Shown: one piece after another, positions 25,565-37,571 of the stretch | How the letters are laid out: each line of letters starts with the position of its first letter | Numbering within the stretch: the stretch's first letter is position 1 | Assembly (NCBI RefSeq): GCF_019431375.1 | Contig: NZ_CP080267.1 | Location: 620,001-684,000 of the forward strand | Source of the DNA: Alcanivorax sp. | Lineage (GTDB): Bacteria; Pseudomonadota; Gammaproteobacteria; Pseudomonadales; Alcanivoracaceae | Length of the DNA stretch: 64,000 nt | Direction: 5' to 3' | The notes under the pieces: generated by a model | What the model was told of the DNA's origin: nothing | What the model saw: the letters and a program-made list of their open reading frames with translations, nothing else | The model's database searches: none | Translations under genes and position numbers: made by a program

Positions 25565-27563
25565 AGTACTGACTGCTGACGCGCAGGGCAGCGAGAACCT
25601 GCAGCGCTGGGCGGCCATGGGGCTGCCTGTGCCGCCAAGCTGGCGGGTGGGTCGGGATGTGGTGCAGGACAGCTCCCCGGAATCCCTGGCACAACAACTG
25701 CGCGCCTTGCCGCGTATGTTCAGCGAAGAACGTTATTGGGTCCTGCAACAGGGGCCGATGAATCCGGACTCCCGCCGTGAAAGCTTGCTAAATCTGGATT
25801 CCGATGAGTCTCTTGCGGCGGCGTTGCGCAGCATCTTCCAGCGTGAACAAGGGCCGGATCATGTGGTGATCCAGGCATTGCCCCGCCAGCAGGCCGCCGG
25901 CGTGCTTTTCACCCGCCACCCGTTAAGACAGGACCTTCCCCATATGGTGGTGGAAGGGGTGCTTGATGGTAGCAGCGAGCGCCAACGGCTGATCTTCGAT
26001 GATGACGGCCGTCTGGTGCATGCTTCCCACCAGGAGCTGGCGCTTGGTGACCAGGTTGGCGCGCCACTTTTGCGTGAGCTCCACGAGCGGCTTAAACAAA
26101 ACTTCCAGCGTCCCCAGGCCGGTGAATGGGTCTTTGATGGGCAGCAGTTGTGGCTGCTGCAAACCCTGCCGGTGGGCTCGCTGCCCATGCCCAAGGAGGC
26201 ATGGACGCGCCGGGCAGGGAACGGATTGTTCACTCAGGTGGAAACGCCATTGTGGTATACCCTGGCAGGGCGCTGGCTGAAGACCGCCTTCTGGGAGCCT
26301 CTGGTCGTCCGTGAGGGCTGGCAATCGCTGGCTAAGGTGGAACCCTACCGTCGCCAGCACAGCCACCTGTACACCAACTGTGCATTTTTCCGTGAGCTGC
26401 AGAGTCAGCACGCCGGGGCCAGCCGCTTCCTGCCTCCGGCATGGCAACAGCTTGAGAGTCGTGCTGAGCCGGTGTCCGGCAGCAGCCTGGCGGACAGATT
26501 CACTGTTTACCGACATCAGTTGACGCTGGCCAGGGTGAGCAGGGACTTGAAACGCTGGCAGCAGCCGGCAGCTACCCAGGAAGGGCTATGGCGAGCCTTC
26601 ATGCAGCTGGACGGCATGGGTGAACGACTCAGTGGCGTGGAGGGGGAGGTCGGATACCTGGCCTTGCCGGACCGCAGCTGCCGCTACACGACACCCTTCC
26701 CTCTGGAAATGCTGGTTACCGGTGCCGAGAAGGGCGCCATCGATGCTCTGGTGGCTGAACGCTCCGAGGCATTAAGGGAAACCGGCTTGCGTCCGGGGGC
26801 AGACCCGGTGCACGCGCCATTGAGCGAAAGCCCTGCCCAGGCCGGCAATCTGAATGGTTTGTATGCGAGCGCCACGGGAGAACTGCCCACCTGTGCCGAA
26901 CCTTCAGTGGACGATGCTCGCTGGTTGTCACTGGCTCGCCAGGCTCGTGGCCTGCGCTTTGCCATCGGTAACCGGCTGCGTGATCTGCTGCGTGCCATGG
27001 GTGCTGTGGCGGTGAACCAGGGGCGGCTACAACATCCGGACGATATTTATTTTCTGTACTTCGATGAACTTTGGCAGCTCTGGATGGGAGAACAATTGCC
27101 AGCCAGTGCCAATCGCGAGGTAATCGGCGACCGCAAGTTACGTTACCTGGATGACGGTTTGCAGGGTGCGCCAGACTGGAAAATGGATCAGATTGGTTAC
27201 GGTTTTGGCGGCGGTCAGCGCCTTAGCCCGCTGCTGCGCGGCTTGCCGCTGGTGCCGGGCAGGGTAGAGGGGCCGGTACGGCGGGTGTGCAGCGCCTGGA
27301 GCCTGAATCGGATATGCCCCGGTGATATTGTGGTCGTCGATCAGGTGGAGCCTGCCTGGCTGCCGTGGCTGGTGCAGGCGGGTGGTCTGGTTATCGCAGA
27401 GAAAGACCCTTGCAATGGTGCTGCCAGCCTGGCGATTAGCTACGGGATCCCCGCCATCTGGTCCGCCAGTGATGTGATGCACAGTGTCCAGGATGAGCTG
27501 ATTGGTCATCTGGATGCCACCCAAGGCAGTCTTGATGTGTCCGCGAAGATTGCCGAAGATTGA
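25554..27563 (+). CDS. PEP-synthase/rifampicin-phosphotransferase-like protein, catalytic His lost
   Basis: A 669-residue protein with the layout of PEP synthase and rifampicin phosphotransferase. An ATP-grasp-like part has GVLFTRHPL and WVFDGQQLWLLQTLPV at about 105-205. A helical middle follows, then a C-terminal swivelling phosphohistidine domain ending GIPAIW. Active family members have SHGA or SHAA in that last domain. Here the aligned residues are NGAA, with Gly622 in the place of the histidine. The N-terminal nucleotide-binding half also appears shortened. It is therefore probably not a phosphotransferase and may bind or regulate something. Not a frameshifted pseudogene: the frame is intact and overlaps the Lit-like gene. 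Confidence 0.78.
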   Translation: MGIEVLTADAQGSENLQRWAAMGLPVPPSWRVGRDVVQDSSPESLAQQLRALPRMFSEERYWVLQQGPMNPDSRRESLLNLDSDESLAAALRSIFQREQGPDHVVIQALPRQQAAGVLFTRHPLRQDLPHMVVEGVLDGSSERQRLIFDDDGRLVHASHQELALGDQVGAPLLRELHERLKQNFQRPQAGEWVFDGQQLWLLQTLPVGSLPMPKEAWTRRAGNGLFTQVETPLWYTLAGRWLKTAFWEPLVVREGWQSLAKVEPYRRQHSHLYTNCAFFRELQSQHAGASRFLPPAWQQLESRAEPVSGSSLADRFTVYRHQLTLARVSRDLKRWQQPAATQEGLWRAFMQLDGMGERLSGVEGEVGYLALPDRSCRYTTPFPLEMLVTGAEKGAIDALVAERSEALRETGLRPGADPVHAPLSESPAQAGNLNGLYASATGELPTCAEPSVDDARWLSLARQARGLRFAIGNRLRDLLRAMGAVAVNQGRLQHPDDIYFLYFDELWQLWMGEQLPASANREVIGDRKLRYLDDGLQGAPDWKMDQIGYGFGGGQRLSPLLRGLPLVPGRVEGPVRRVCSAWSLNRICPGDIVVVDQVEPAWLPWLVQAGGLVIAEKDPCNGAASLAISYGIPAIWSASDVMHSVQDELIGHLDATQGSLDVSAKIAED

Positions 27564-27593
27564 ACAGGTATCGTCTCACCATGCGGGCATGCC

Positions 27594-28391
27594 ATGAACA
27601 ACGATAACCACCATCAGGAAGAGGATACCCGCCCCTTTGTGGCGCCCTGTTACAGGATTGCCCCTTCGGCGCCTTTGCGCTGGTTGCGCAAAGGCTGGCA
27701 GGACTTCCGTGCCGCACCGGGGCCAAGCCTGATCTACGGCTTTATCATGGTCGGCCTGAGCTATCTGATAACGGCAGCCACCTGGTGGTTTGGTAATATG
27801 GGGCTCTACCTGGGGCTGATTTCCGGATTTGTTTTTCTCGGGCCGATTCTCGCACTGAACCTCTACAACATCAGCATTCAGATCCAGCAGGACCAAACCC
27901 CGACACTCAAGGACAGCCTGCGCCAGGCCCGCCATTGCATGGGGGATGCATTGACATACACCGTGATAATGATTGTGGTCTTTCTGATCTGGGCGCGGGC
28001 GGCCAACCTGATTTATATCTTCTATCCGGTGAATGAGTGGCACTGGAATGACATCCTGCTGTTTTTCGGGGTGGGCAGCAGTGTCGGTGCGGTTTTCTGC
28101 GCCATTATCTTTACCGCCAGCGTGTTCTCGCTGCCGATGATCATGGATCGTCACACGGATATGGTGACAGGCGTGATTACCAGCATTAATGCGGTACTGC
28201 GCAACAAGCTGGCGCTGTTCCTGTGGGCCTGCCTGATCGGGGTGTGTTTGTTGCTGGGGCTGCTGACGGCCTATCTCGGGCTTGCTGTGCTGCTTCCGGT
28301 GCTTGGCTATGCCACCTGGCATGGTTACCAGGAAACCATTGATGCCAGCGACTGGCAGCCCCGTTTCGCGTTTTCGCATCAGCCGCGCTGA
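27594..28391 (+). CDS. DUF2189 family membrane protein
   Basis: A 265-residue inner-membrane protein of the DUF2189 family. A soluble N-terminal stretch (RPFVAPCYRIAPSAPLRWLRKGWQDF) is followed by about six hydrophobic helices. The start of the membrane part (GPSLIYGFIMVGLSYLI) is typical. No biochemical function is known to me. It follows the PEP-synthase-like gene by 30 bases and probably ends that operon. Confidence 0.8.
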   Translation: MNNDNHHQEEDTRPFVAPCYRIAPSAPLRWLRKGWQDFRAAPGPSLIYGFIMVGLSYLITAATWWFGNMGLYLGLISGFVFLGPILALNLYNISIQIQQDQTPTLKDSLRQARHCMGDALTYTVIMIVVFLIWARAANLIYIFYPVNEWHWNDILLFFGVGSSVGAVFCAIIFTASVFSLPMIMDRHTDMVTGVITSINAVLRNKLALFLWACLIGVCLLLGLLTAYLGLAVLLPVLGYATWHGYQETIDASDWQPRFAFSHQPR

Positions 28392-28405
28392 AATAACTCA
28401 GTGAA

Positions 28406-28426
28406 GGAGCGCCCTCAAGGCGCACC
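28406..28426. repeat. REP-like hairpin between convergent genes
   Basis: AGGAGCGCC, loop CTCAA, then GGCGC: a short stem (28409-28413 with 28419-28423) headed by AGGAGC, as in the palindromes at 46408 and 48800. It lies between the DUF2189 gene and the 3' end of metH. Confidence 0.45.
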
Positions 28427-28435
28427 TCGTGCAAG

Positions 28436-32179
<3,744 letters not shown>

Positions 32180-32432
32180 TATACCGGCCAGCAAGCCAGA
32201 TACCCAGTAATCGCCGCGGATAGATGGGCAAATCGGGGATCAAGGCGCGTTTCAGACTGGCCATGGGCGTGTGAAGGTTTCATTATGTGTGGCAAGCCGA
32301 CGGCGGGGTAGGGTCTGTGCCTCGTTCTGTCAGGTGAAACCTTTGTAAAATCCCGCGCTGGCCATCGTCCTTGTCTTGGGCCTGGCGCAGGAATGGGCAT
32401 AATTCGCGCTCACTGGATGAGGAGTACGCTTA

Positions 32433-33251
32433 ATGGATCAATATCTGTCTCAACTTGAAACCTTTGCCAACGAAAACCTGATGCCCTACGCGTGGAACAT
32501 CATTGCGGCGCTGGTCATCTTTATTGTCGGTAAATGGATTGTGGGTAAGCTGGCCGGATGGCTTGGCCGGGTGATGGACAAGAAACTGGACACGGAAGTG
32601 GCCAAGTTTCTGAGCAACATCATCCATGTCCTGTTGTTTGTGTTCGTGATCATCGCCTCTCTGGACCAGCTGGGCGTGGAAACCACCTCTCTGGTTGCCA
32701 TTCTCGGTGCCGCCGGCCTGGCTGTTGGTCTGGCATTGAAAGACTCCCTGGGTAACTTTGCTGCCGGGGTGATGCTGATCATGTTCAAACCGTTCCGGGT
32801 CGGCCATTACGTCGAAGCTGGCGGCACCTCTGGCACAGTCAAGGAAATCCGTATTTTCGCCACCATCATGAACAGCCCGGACAACAAGGTAATCACCGTG
32901 CCAAACGGGTCAATCATGTCCGGCAATATCACCAATTATTCTGAATTGCCCACCCGCAGGGTAGATATGGTGTTCGGGGTTGCTTACGATGCGGACCTTT
33001 CCGTGGTGAAGAAGGTGTTGGAAGAGGTTCTTGCCGCCGACGAGCGCGTTCTCAAGGATCCCGCTCCGACCATTGTGGTGGGTGAACTGGCTGACAGCTC
33101 TGTGAATTTCCTCTGTCGCCCCTGGGTGAAGAGTGCGGATTACTGGCCGGTACTCTGGGACACCACGGAAACCGTAAAGCGCCGCTTCGATGAAGCAGGG
33201 ATTGGCATTCCGTTTCCGCAGATGGATGTGCATCTGGACAAGAGTGAGTAG
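32433..33251 (+). CDS. mscS: Small-conductance mechanosensitive channel MscS
   Basis: A 272-residue channel that releases solutes on hypo-osmotic shock. Three N-terminal membrane helices are followed by the glycine/alanine-rich pore helix (LGAAGLAVGLALKDSLGNFAAG). The beta domain then contains FKPFRVGHYVEAGGTSGTV and VPNGSIMSGNITNYS, and an alpha/beta C-terminal vestibule ends the protein. The length is nearly that of E. coli MscS (286). Divergent from metH. A DUF481 gene follows by 11 bases. Confidence 0.94.
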   Translation: MDQYLSQLETFANENLMPYAWNIIAALVIFIVGKWIVGKLAGWLGRVMDKKLDTEVAKFLSNIIHVLLFVFVIIASLDQLGVETTSLVAILGAAGLAVGLALKDSLGNFAAGVMLIMFKPFRVGHYVEAGGTSGTVKEIRIFATIMNSPDNKVITVPNGSIMSGNITNYSELPTRRVDMVFGVAYDADLSVVKKVLEEVLAADERVLKDPAPTIVVGELADSSVNFLCRPWVKSADYWPVLWDTTETVKRRFDEAGIGIPFPQMDVHLDKSE

Positions 33252-33262
33252 AGGAGAGATTC

Positions 33263-34036
33263 ATGCGCAGTAAGTATCTCGCTGCCATGCTGATTGCCGC
33301 CGCGTTGCCGGCGGTATCGGCAGCGGCCGAGGAGGGCTCCAGCGAAGCGAGCAAGTGGTCAGGGGATGTATCTCTTGGTCTGCTGTTCAAGCGCGGTAAC
33401 ACGGATTCCAATTCGGTGAACGCCCACGTTAACGCAAGCCGTGACAGCGCTCTCTGGCGTCACCATTTCAAGGCGGACGCCAACAACGAGAAAGAACGTG
33501 ATCCGGATACGGAAGAATACAACCGTACCGACGAGAACTACTTTGCCTCCTACAAACTGGACCGCAAGCTGGGCGAGGAATCCCGCAATTACCTGTTTAA
33601 TGTGGTGACCTACGAGAAAGACAACTTCTCCGGGTTTCACTACCAGGCCAGCTACGCCATCGGTCTGGGTCGTCGCTTTATCGAAAATGAAAAACATGTC
33701 CTCGATCTGGAAGCCGGTCCCGGTTATCGCGTGCAGTGTCTGGAGCCTGAAGACTCCTACGGTGACTGTGCTGATACGGAAGAAAGCGCCATCGCTCGTC
33801 TGGCTTTGAAATATAGCTGGCAGATCAGTGAGAACGCGGAGTTCAAGGAAGAAATCAGTAGCGAAGTCGGCGAAGATTCCACCAGCACCCGGATGGAAAC
33901 GTCTCTGACCAGCAAGATCAATAGCCACTTCTCGCTGCGGCTGCGTCATCTTCTTGAGCATGAATCCAAGGTGCCGGCAGGCACCAAGGAATCGGATCAT
34001 CAGCTCTCTGTAGGTCTGGTTTATACCTTCAAGTAG
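33263..34036 (+). CDS. DUF481 outer-membrane beta-barrel protein
   Basis: A 257-residue secreted protein of the DUF481 (YdiY-like) family. A signal peptide is cleaved after VSAAA (about residue 21). The body consists of alternating amphipathic strands (SGDVSLGLLFKRGNTDS near the start) and ends in an aromatic residue near the terminus (LVYTFK), as barrel proteins do. Often described as salt-stress-induced outer-membrane proteins. Here it is co-oriented with mscS at an 11-base gap, consistent with a shared osmotic role (inference). Confidence 0.85.
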   Translation: MRSKYLAAMLIAAALPAVSAAAEEGSSEASKWSGDVSLGLLFKRGNTDSNSVNAHVNASRDSALWRHHFKADANNEKERDPDTEEYNRTDENYFASYKLDRKLGEESRNYLFNVVTYEKDNFSGFHYQASYAIGLGRRFIENEKHVLDLEAGPGYRVQCLEPEDSYGDCADTEESAIARLALKYSWQISENAEFKEEISSEVGEDSTSTRMETSLTSKINSHFSLRLRHLLEHESKVPAGTKESDHQLSVGLVYTFK

Positions 34037-34075
34037 CGAAACGCAGCGCGCGTCACGCTAAGACAGCACAAGAAG

Positions 34076-34102
34076 GCCCGCCTCATTGAGGCGGGCTTTT
34101 TT
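34076..34102 (+). terminator. Rho-independent terminator after the DUF481 gene
   Basis: GCCCGCCTC (34076-34084) pairs perfectly with GAGGCGGGC (34088-34096) around ATT, followed by six T. A strong terminator for mscS-DUF481. Confidence 0.93.
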
Positions 34103-34136
34103 GTGGGCGGCTGACGGGAAAGCGAAAGCTCTCTAG

Positions 34137-34220
34137 TGCGTAGGGTGAATTAGCCCTAAGGGCGTAATCCACCAGAAGGCCTCATCGGCATGACTTTATT
34201 TGCCTTAACCGCCCTACGCA
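34137..34220. repeat. Palindromic intergenic repeat
   Basis: TGCGTAGGG (34137-34145) and CCCTACGCA (34212-34220) are perfect inverted copies enclosing TTAGCCCTAAGGGCGTAA and a TAATCCACC segment. This is the widespread 'gtagggtg...taatccacc' type of dispersed bacterial repeat. It sits between two terminators. Confidence 0.6.
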
Positions 34221-34236
34221 GAGAAAGTCCAGACAC

Positions 34237-34266
34237 AAAAAAGGGGAGCCGAAGCTCCCCCTTTTT
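34237..34266 (-). terminator. Bidirectional terminator after pntB
   Basis: GGGGAGC (34243-34249), tetraloop CGAA, GCTCCCC (34254-34260), flanked by A6 on one side and T5 on the other. On the minus strand it ends pntB with a run of six T. Confidence 0.9.
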
Positions 34267-34284
34267 CCTGATCCTGTTACCGGA

Positions 34285-35658
34285 TCAGCCTTCTTTCAGG
34301 GCGGTGGTGATGTCCAGTACCGCGCCTTTGCCGTCACCAAACAACATCAGGGTGTTGTCCTTGGCGAACAGCGGGTTGGGCAGGCCGGCGAAGCCGGCGC
34401 TCAGGGAGCGTTTTACCACAACCACGGTCTTGGCCTTGTCCACGTTGAGGATGGGCATGCCGTAAATCGGGCTGCCTTTGTCTTCGCGGGCCATGGGGTT
34501 GGTCACGTCGTTGGCGCCCAGCACGATAGCCACATCGGTCTGCTCGAAGGTGGGATTGATGGTATCCATGTCCTTGAGCTTGTCGTAGGGCACTTCGGCT
34601 TCTGCCAGCAGTACGTTCATGTGGCCAGGCATACGGCCCGCGACCGGGTGAATGGCGTATTCCACTTCGATACCCATCGCTTCCATGGTGTCAGCCATTT
34701 CGCGCACTGCATGCTGTGCCTGAGCCATGGCCAGACCAAAGCCGGGCACAATGACCACGCGGCGTGCGGTTTCAAGCATCATGGCGACTTCGTCTGCGGA
34801 GGTGGACTTCACCTTGCCAGCATAGACTTCGTCATCATCCATGGCTTCGCCGGCTTCCGCCATGACACCGAACAGTACGTTGGTGAGGGAGCGGTTCATG
34901 GCTTTACACATGATGCTGGTCAGGATCAGACCGGAAGCACCGACCAGGGAACCGGTAATGATCAGGGCGCTGTTGCCCATCACGAAACCGGCAGCGGATG
35001 CTGCCACACCGGAGTAGGAGTTCAGCAGGGCGATGACCACCGGCATGTCTGCGCCACCAATCGGCAGCACCAGCAGCAGGCCGAGAACCATGGCAGCAGC
35101 CACCAGACCCCAGAACACCATCTCATTGCCCGGGTTGGCGACCAGGTAGCCGATACCAACGATGGAGCCGATGAACAGGATGGCGTTGACCACCTTCATG
35201 CCGGGGAAGCCCATGGGCTTGCCGTCGATGAGTTCCTGCAGTTTGGCGAATGCCACCAGGGAGCCGGTCAGGGTTACAGCACCGATCAATACGGCAGCAC
35301 CGGTAGCGATGATGGACACCGTGTCGCTGGCTGAGCCACGGAAAAACTCCGCGGAGGCCACCGAAAAGGATGCGCCGCCACCAAAACCGTTCAGCAGGGC
35401 GATCATCTGCGGCATGGCAGTCATCTGTACCTTCTTGGCCATGACAGCGCCAATCAGGCCCCCGACTACAACACCGGCGATGATCACTTCATAGGTAACA
35501 ATATGCTCGTTGAGCAGGGTAACCACGGCGGCAACACCCATACCGGCCGCAGCCAGCAGGTTCCCGCGCACGGCAGTTTTCGGCTTGGTCAGCCCCTTGA
35601 TGCCCACCACAAACAGGCAGGCGGCGATCAAGTAGGCGATATCAATCCAGTTCTGCAT
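34285..35658 (-). CDS. pntB: Transhydrogenase beta subunit
   Basis: Beta subunit of the proton-translocating NAD(P) transhydrogenase (domain III plus part of the membrane domain II), 457 residues. About nine N-terminal helices are followed by the soluble NADP(H)-binding domain. That domain has VPGFGLAMAQAQHAVREMA, HPVAGRMPGHMNVLLAEA and GANDVTNP, all diagnostic. It makes NADPH from NADH using the proton gradient. Follows pntA2 with a 3-base gap. Confidence 0.96.
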   Translation of the reverse strand: MQNWIDIAYLIAACLFVVGIKGLTKPKTAVRGNLLAAAGMGVAAVVTLLNEHIVTYEVIIAGVVVGGLIGAVMAKKVQMTAMPQMIALLNGFGGGASFSVASAEFFRGSASDTVSIIATGAAVLIGAVTLTGSLVAFAKLQELIDGKPMGFPGMKVVNAILFIGSIVGIGYLVANPGNEMVFWGLVAAAMVLGLLLVLPIGGADMPVVIALLNSYSGVAASAAGFVMGNSALIITGSLVGASGLILTSIMCKAMNRSLTNVLFGVMAEAGEAMDDDEVYAGKVKSTSADEVAMMLETARRVVIVPGFGLAMAQAQHAVREMADTMEAMGIEVEYAIHPVAGRMPGHMNVLLAEAEVPYDKLKDMDTINPTFEQTDVAIVLGANDVTNPMAREDKGSPIYGMPILNVDKAKTVVVVKRSLSAGFAGLPNPLFAKDNTLMLFGDGKGAVLDITTALKEG

Positions 35659-35661
35659 GAA

Positions 35662-35937
35662 TTACTTCCTCTTGAACATCGCCAGCATTCGATTGGTGAC
35701 CATAAAGCCGCCAATCACGTTGATGGTGGCCAGCACCACAGCGATAAAGCCCAGCACATTGATCAGCATGCCGGAATCGGAGCCGGCAGCGATCAGGGCA
35801 CCCACCAGGGTGATGCCGGAAATCGCGTTGGAACCGGACATCAGCGGGGTGTGCAGGGTGGGCGGAACCTTGGTGATAAGCTCCACACCGAGGAAGATTG
35901 CCAGCACAAACAGGGTCAGTTGGGCTACGAAATCCAT
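35662..35937 (-). CDS. pntA2: Transhydrogenase alpha subunit, membrane part
   Basis: A 91-residue membrane protein with three helices (LTLFVLAIFLGVELI, SGITLVGALIAAGS and LGFIAVVLATINVIGGFMV). It is the separate membrane part of the alpha subunit; in E. coli this segment is fused to the C-terminus of PntA. The ATG overlaps the preceding stop by one base (TAATG). The split arrangement is common in alpha- and many gammaproteobacteria. Confidence 0.94.
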   Translation of the reverse strand: MDFVAQLTLFVLAIFLGVELITKVPPTLHTPLMSGSNAISGITLVGALIAAGSDSGMLINVLGFIAVVLATINVIGGFMVTNRMLAMFKRK

Positions 35938-37169
35938 TATTTCTCCTCCTCCTTGTTGGCGTCGGAGTCCGTATCAGCGGATTCCTCTGCCTCGGGCTCG
36001 GGCTTGGCCAGAGCGGGCAGGCCGAGCAGGTCGCGCAGGCGGGCCTGGGGTACGTCGCCATCGTGGCTGATGACGGTTTCCACAACGATTTCGTCCTCGA
36101 AATCCAGTTGCAGGTCGCCGTTATCGTCCAGCAGCAGGTTAAGCAGGTTTTCCATGTTTTTGCCGAACATCTGGCTAGCATGGAAAGCTACGGAGGAGGG
36201 CACGTTCTCGGGGCCGACGATGGTGACGCCGTGCTTGACAACGGTTTTGCCGGACTCGGTCAGATCACAGTTGCCGCCACGTTCGGCGGCCAGATCCACA
36301 ATGATCGCCCCGGGTTTCATGGCCTTGACCATGTCTTCGGTGACCAGAATCGGGCTCTTCGCACCGGGAACGGCAGCGGTGGTGATGACCACGTCCATTT
36401 CCTTGATCACTTCCGTCATCAGCTCGCGTTGGCGCTTGAGGAAGTCTTCACCCTGGGCTTTGGCGTAACCGCCGGAGCCTTCCGCTTCACCGGTATCCAG
36501 GTCCAGCTCCACCGGCTTGGCGCCAACGGACAGGATCTGTTCACGGGCAGCGGGCCGTACATCATAAGCTTCAACCACGGCACCCAGGCGCTTGGCCGTC
36601 GCACAGGCCTGCAGGCCTGCCACACCAGCGCCCATTACGAACACGCGGGAGGCGTTCATGGTACCGGCAGCAGTCATGTTCATGGGGAACATGCGCTGGG
36701 ATTCGTTGGCGGCAAGCAGTACGCATTTGTAACCAGCGATCATGGCCATGGAAGAGAGCACATCCATGGCCTGGGCGCGGGTGATCCGCGGTACCAGCTC
36801 CAGTGCCAGACCGGTGACTTTCTTGTCGGCCAGGGTCTGGGCAAATTGCGGGTTAGCCAGCGGATCGGTCATGCCGATAACGATCTGGCCTTGCTTGAGT
36901 TTGTCCAGATCCTCATTGCCGTTCTGGGTGTTGCTGCCAGGTGTTTGCACCTGCAGTATCACTTGAGCGGAAGAGAATACCTCGTCGCGATCAACCAGCT
37001 TGGCACCGGCAGCTTCAAACGCGCTGTCCGGATAGCCGGCAATATCACCAGCGCCACGCTCGATGATGATCTCGACACCTTGTTTTTTCAGCAATGCGCT
37101 GACGTTGGTAGGCGTTAATGCAACGCGCTGCTCGCCAGGGCAGATTTCTTTGGGAACACCGATAATCAC
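35937..37169 (-). CDS. pntA1: Transhydrogenase alpha subunit, NAD-binding part
   Basis: NAD(H)-binding domain I of the transhydrogenase, 410 residues. It starts MIIGVPKEICPGEQRVALTP, like alanine dehydrogenase. A Rossmann motif GAGVAGLQACATAKRLGA is followed by the mobile-loop region (RPAAREQILSVGAKPVELD) and a PGAKSPILVTEDMV segment. It ends in an acidic, lysine-flecked tail (ESADTDSDANKEEEK) with no membrane segment, since that part is encoded separately as pntA2. First gene of the operon; its upstream region holds several hairpins. Confidence 0.95.
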   Translation of the reverse strand: MIIGVPKEICPGEQRVALTPTNVSALLKKQGVEIIIERGAGDIAGYPDSAFEAAGAKLVDRDEVFSSAQVILQVQTPGSNTQNGNEDLDKLKQGQIVIGMTDPLANPQFAQTLADKKVTGLALELVPRITRAQAMDVLSSMAMIAGYKCVLLAANESQRMFPMNMTAAGTMNASRVFVMGAGVAGLQACATAKRLGAVVEAYDVRPAAREQILSVGAKPVELDLDTGEAEGSGGYAKAQGEDFLKRQRELMTEVIKEMDVVITTAAVPGAKSPILVTEDMVKAMKPGAIIVDLAAERGGNCDLTESGKTVVKHGVTIVGPENVPSSVAFHASQMFGKNMENLLNLLLDDNGDLQLDFEDEIVVETVISHDGDVPQARLRDLLGLPALAKPEPEAEESADTDSDANKEEEK

Positions 37170-37571
37170 CTGCGTTACCCCCGTCTGTGGTTCGCAAATA
37201 ATCGGCTATCAGGGCGGCAGAGTTGGCAACCCGGCGCCTTGAAAGCCTCGTTAAACGGTCGCTTCGTGGGAGCCGACCGACAAGAGCCTGTCCCAGGCCC
37301 TTGCACACCGCGTATGGCGGAAAGTGTTGACCCGAAGGCCGCTACTGTCATCCGTCACACTGCGAAGGTCGAATACCGCCGGCGAACCCTTTGCAACAAT
37401 CTGTGCAGTGAGGCAAGCCGGAGAATAACCTCCGTCGGTGGCGCAAAGGCCTGAAACAGGCTCTCAGCAGGGTGCTAACCTTATTGTGGCTATGCCACCT
37501 TGGCAAATGAGAATTCGTTATCGCACCGATAAGCGGGTGACAAAAGGGTTTTTTTGTCACTTTTGGAGTGG
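37170..37571. other. 402-base intergenic region with clustered hairpins
   Basis: No credible gene. From 37388 to 37498 there are nested inverted repeats. CCTTTGC (37388-37394) pairs with GCAAAGG (37443-37449) and encloses CGGAG/CTCCG (37419-37423 with 37430-37434). Then come GCCTG/CAGGC (37449-37453 with 37457-37461) and GTGGC/GCCAC (37486-37490 with 37494-37498). Another arm pair, GTGACAAAA/TTTTGTCAC (37537-37545 with 37552-37560), lies just after the ABC1 gene and may end its transcript. On the minus strand the cluster would be the pntA1 leader. I could not match it to a known riboswitch class. Confidence 0.45.

Noticed and set aside
32180..32432. Cobalamin or SAH riboswitch before metH
   Set aside because: I looked for the B12-box and SAH-riboswitch core sequences in the leader and did not find them.
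35898..37118. 406-codon open frame opposite pntA1
   Set aside because: His/Gly/Gln-rich antisense translation of a conserved gene; a GC-driven artefact.
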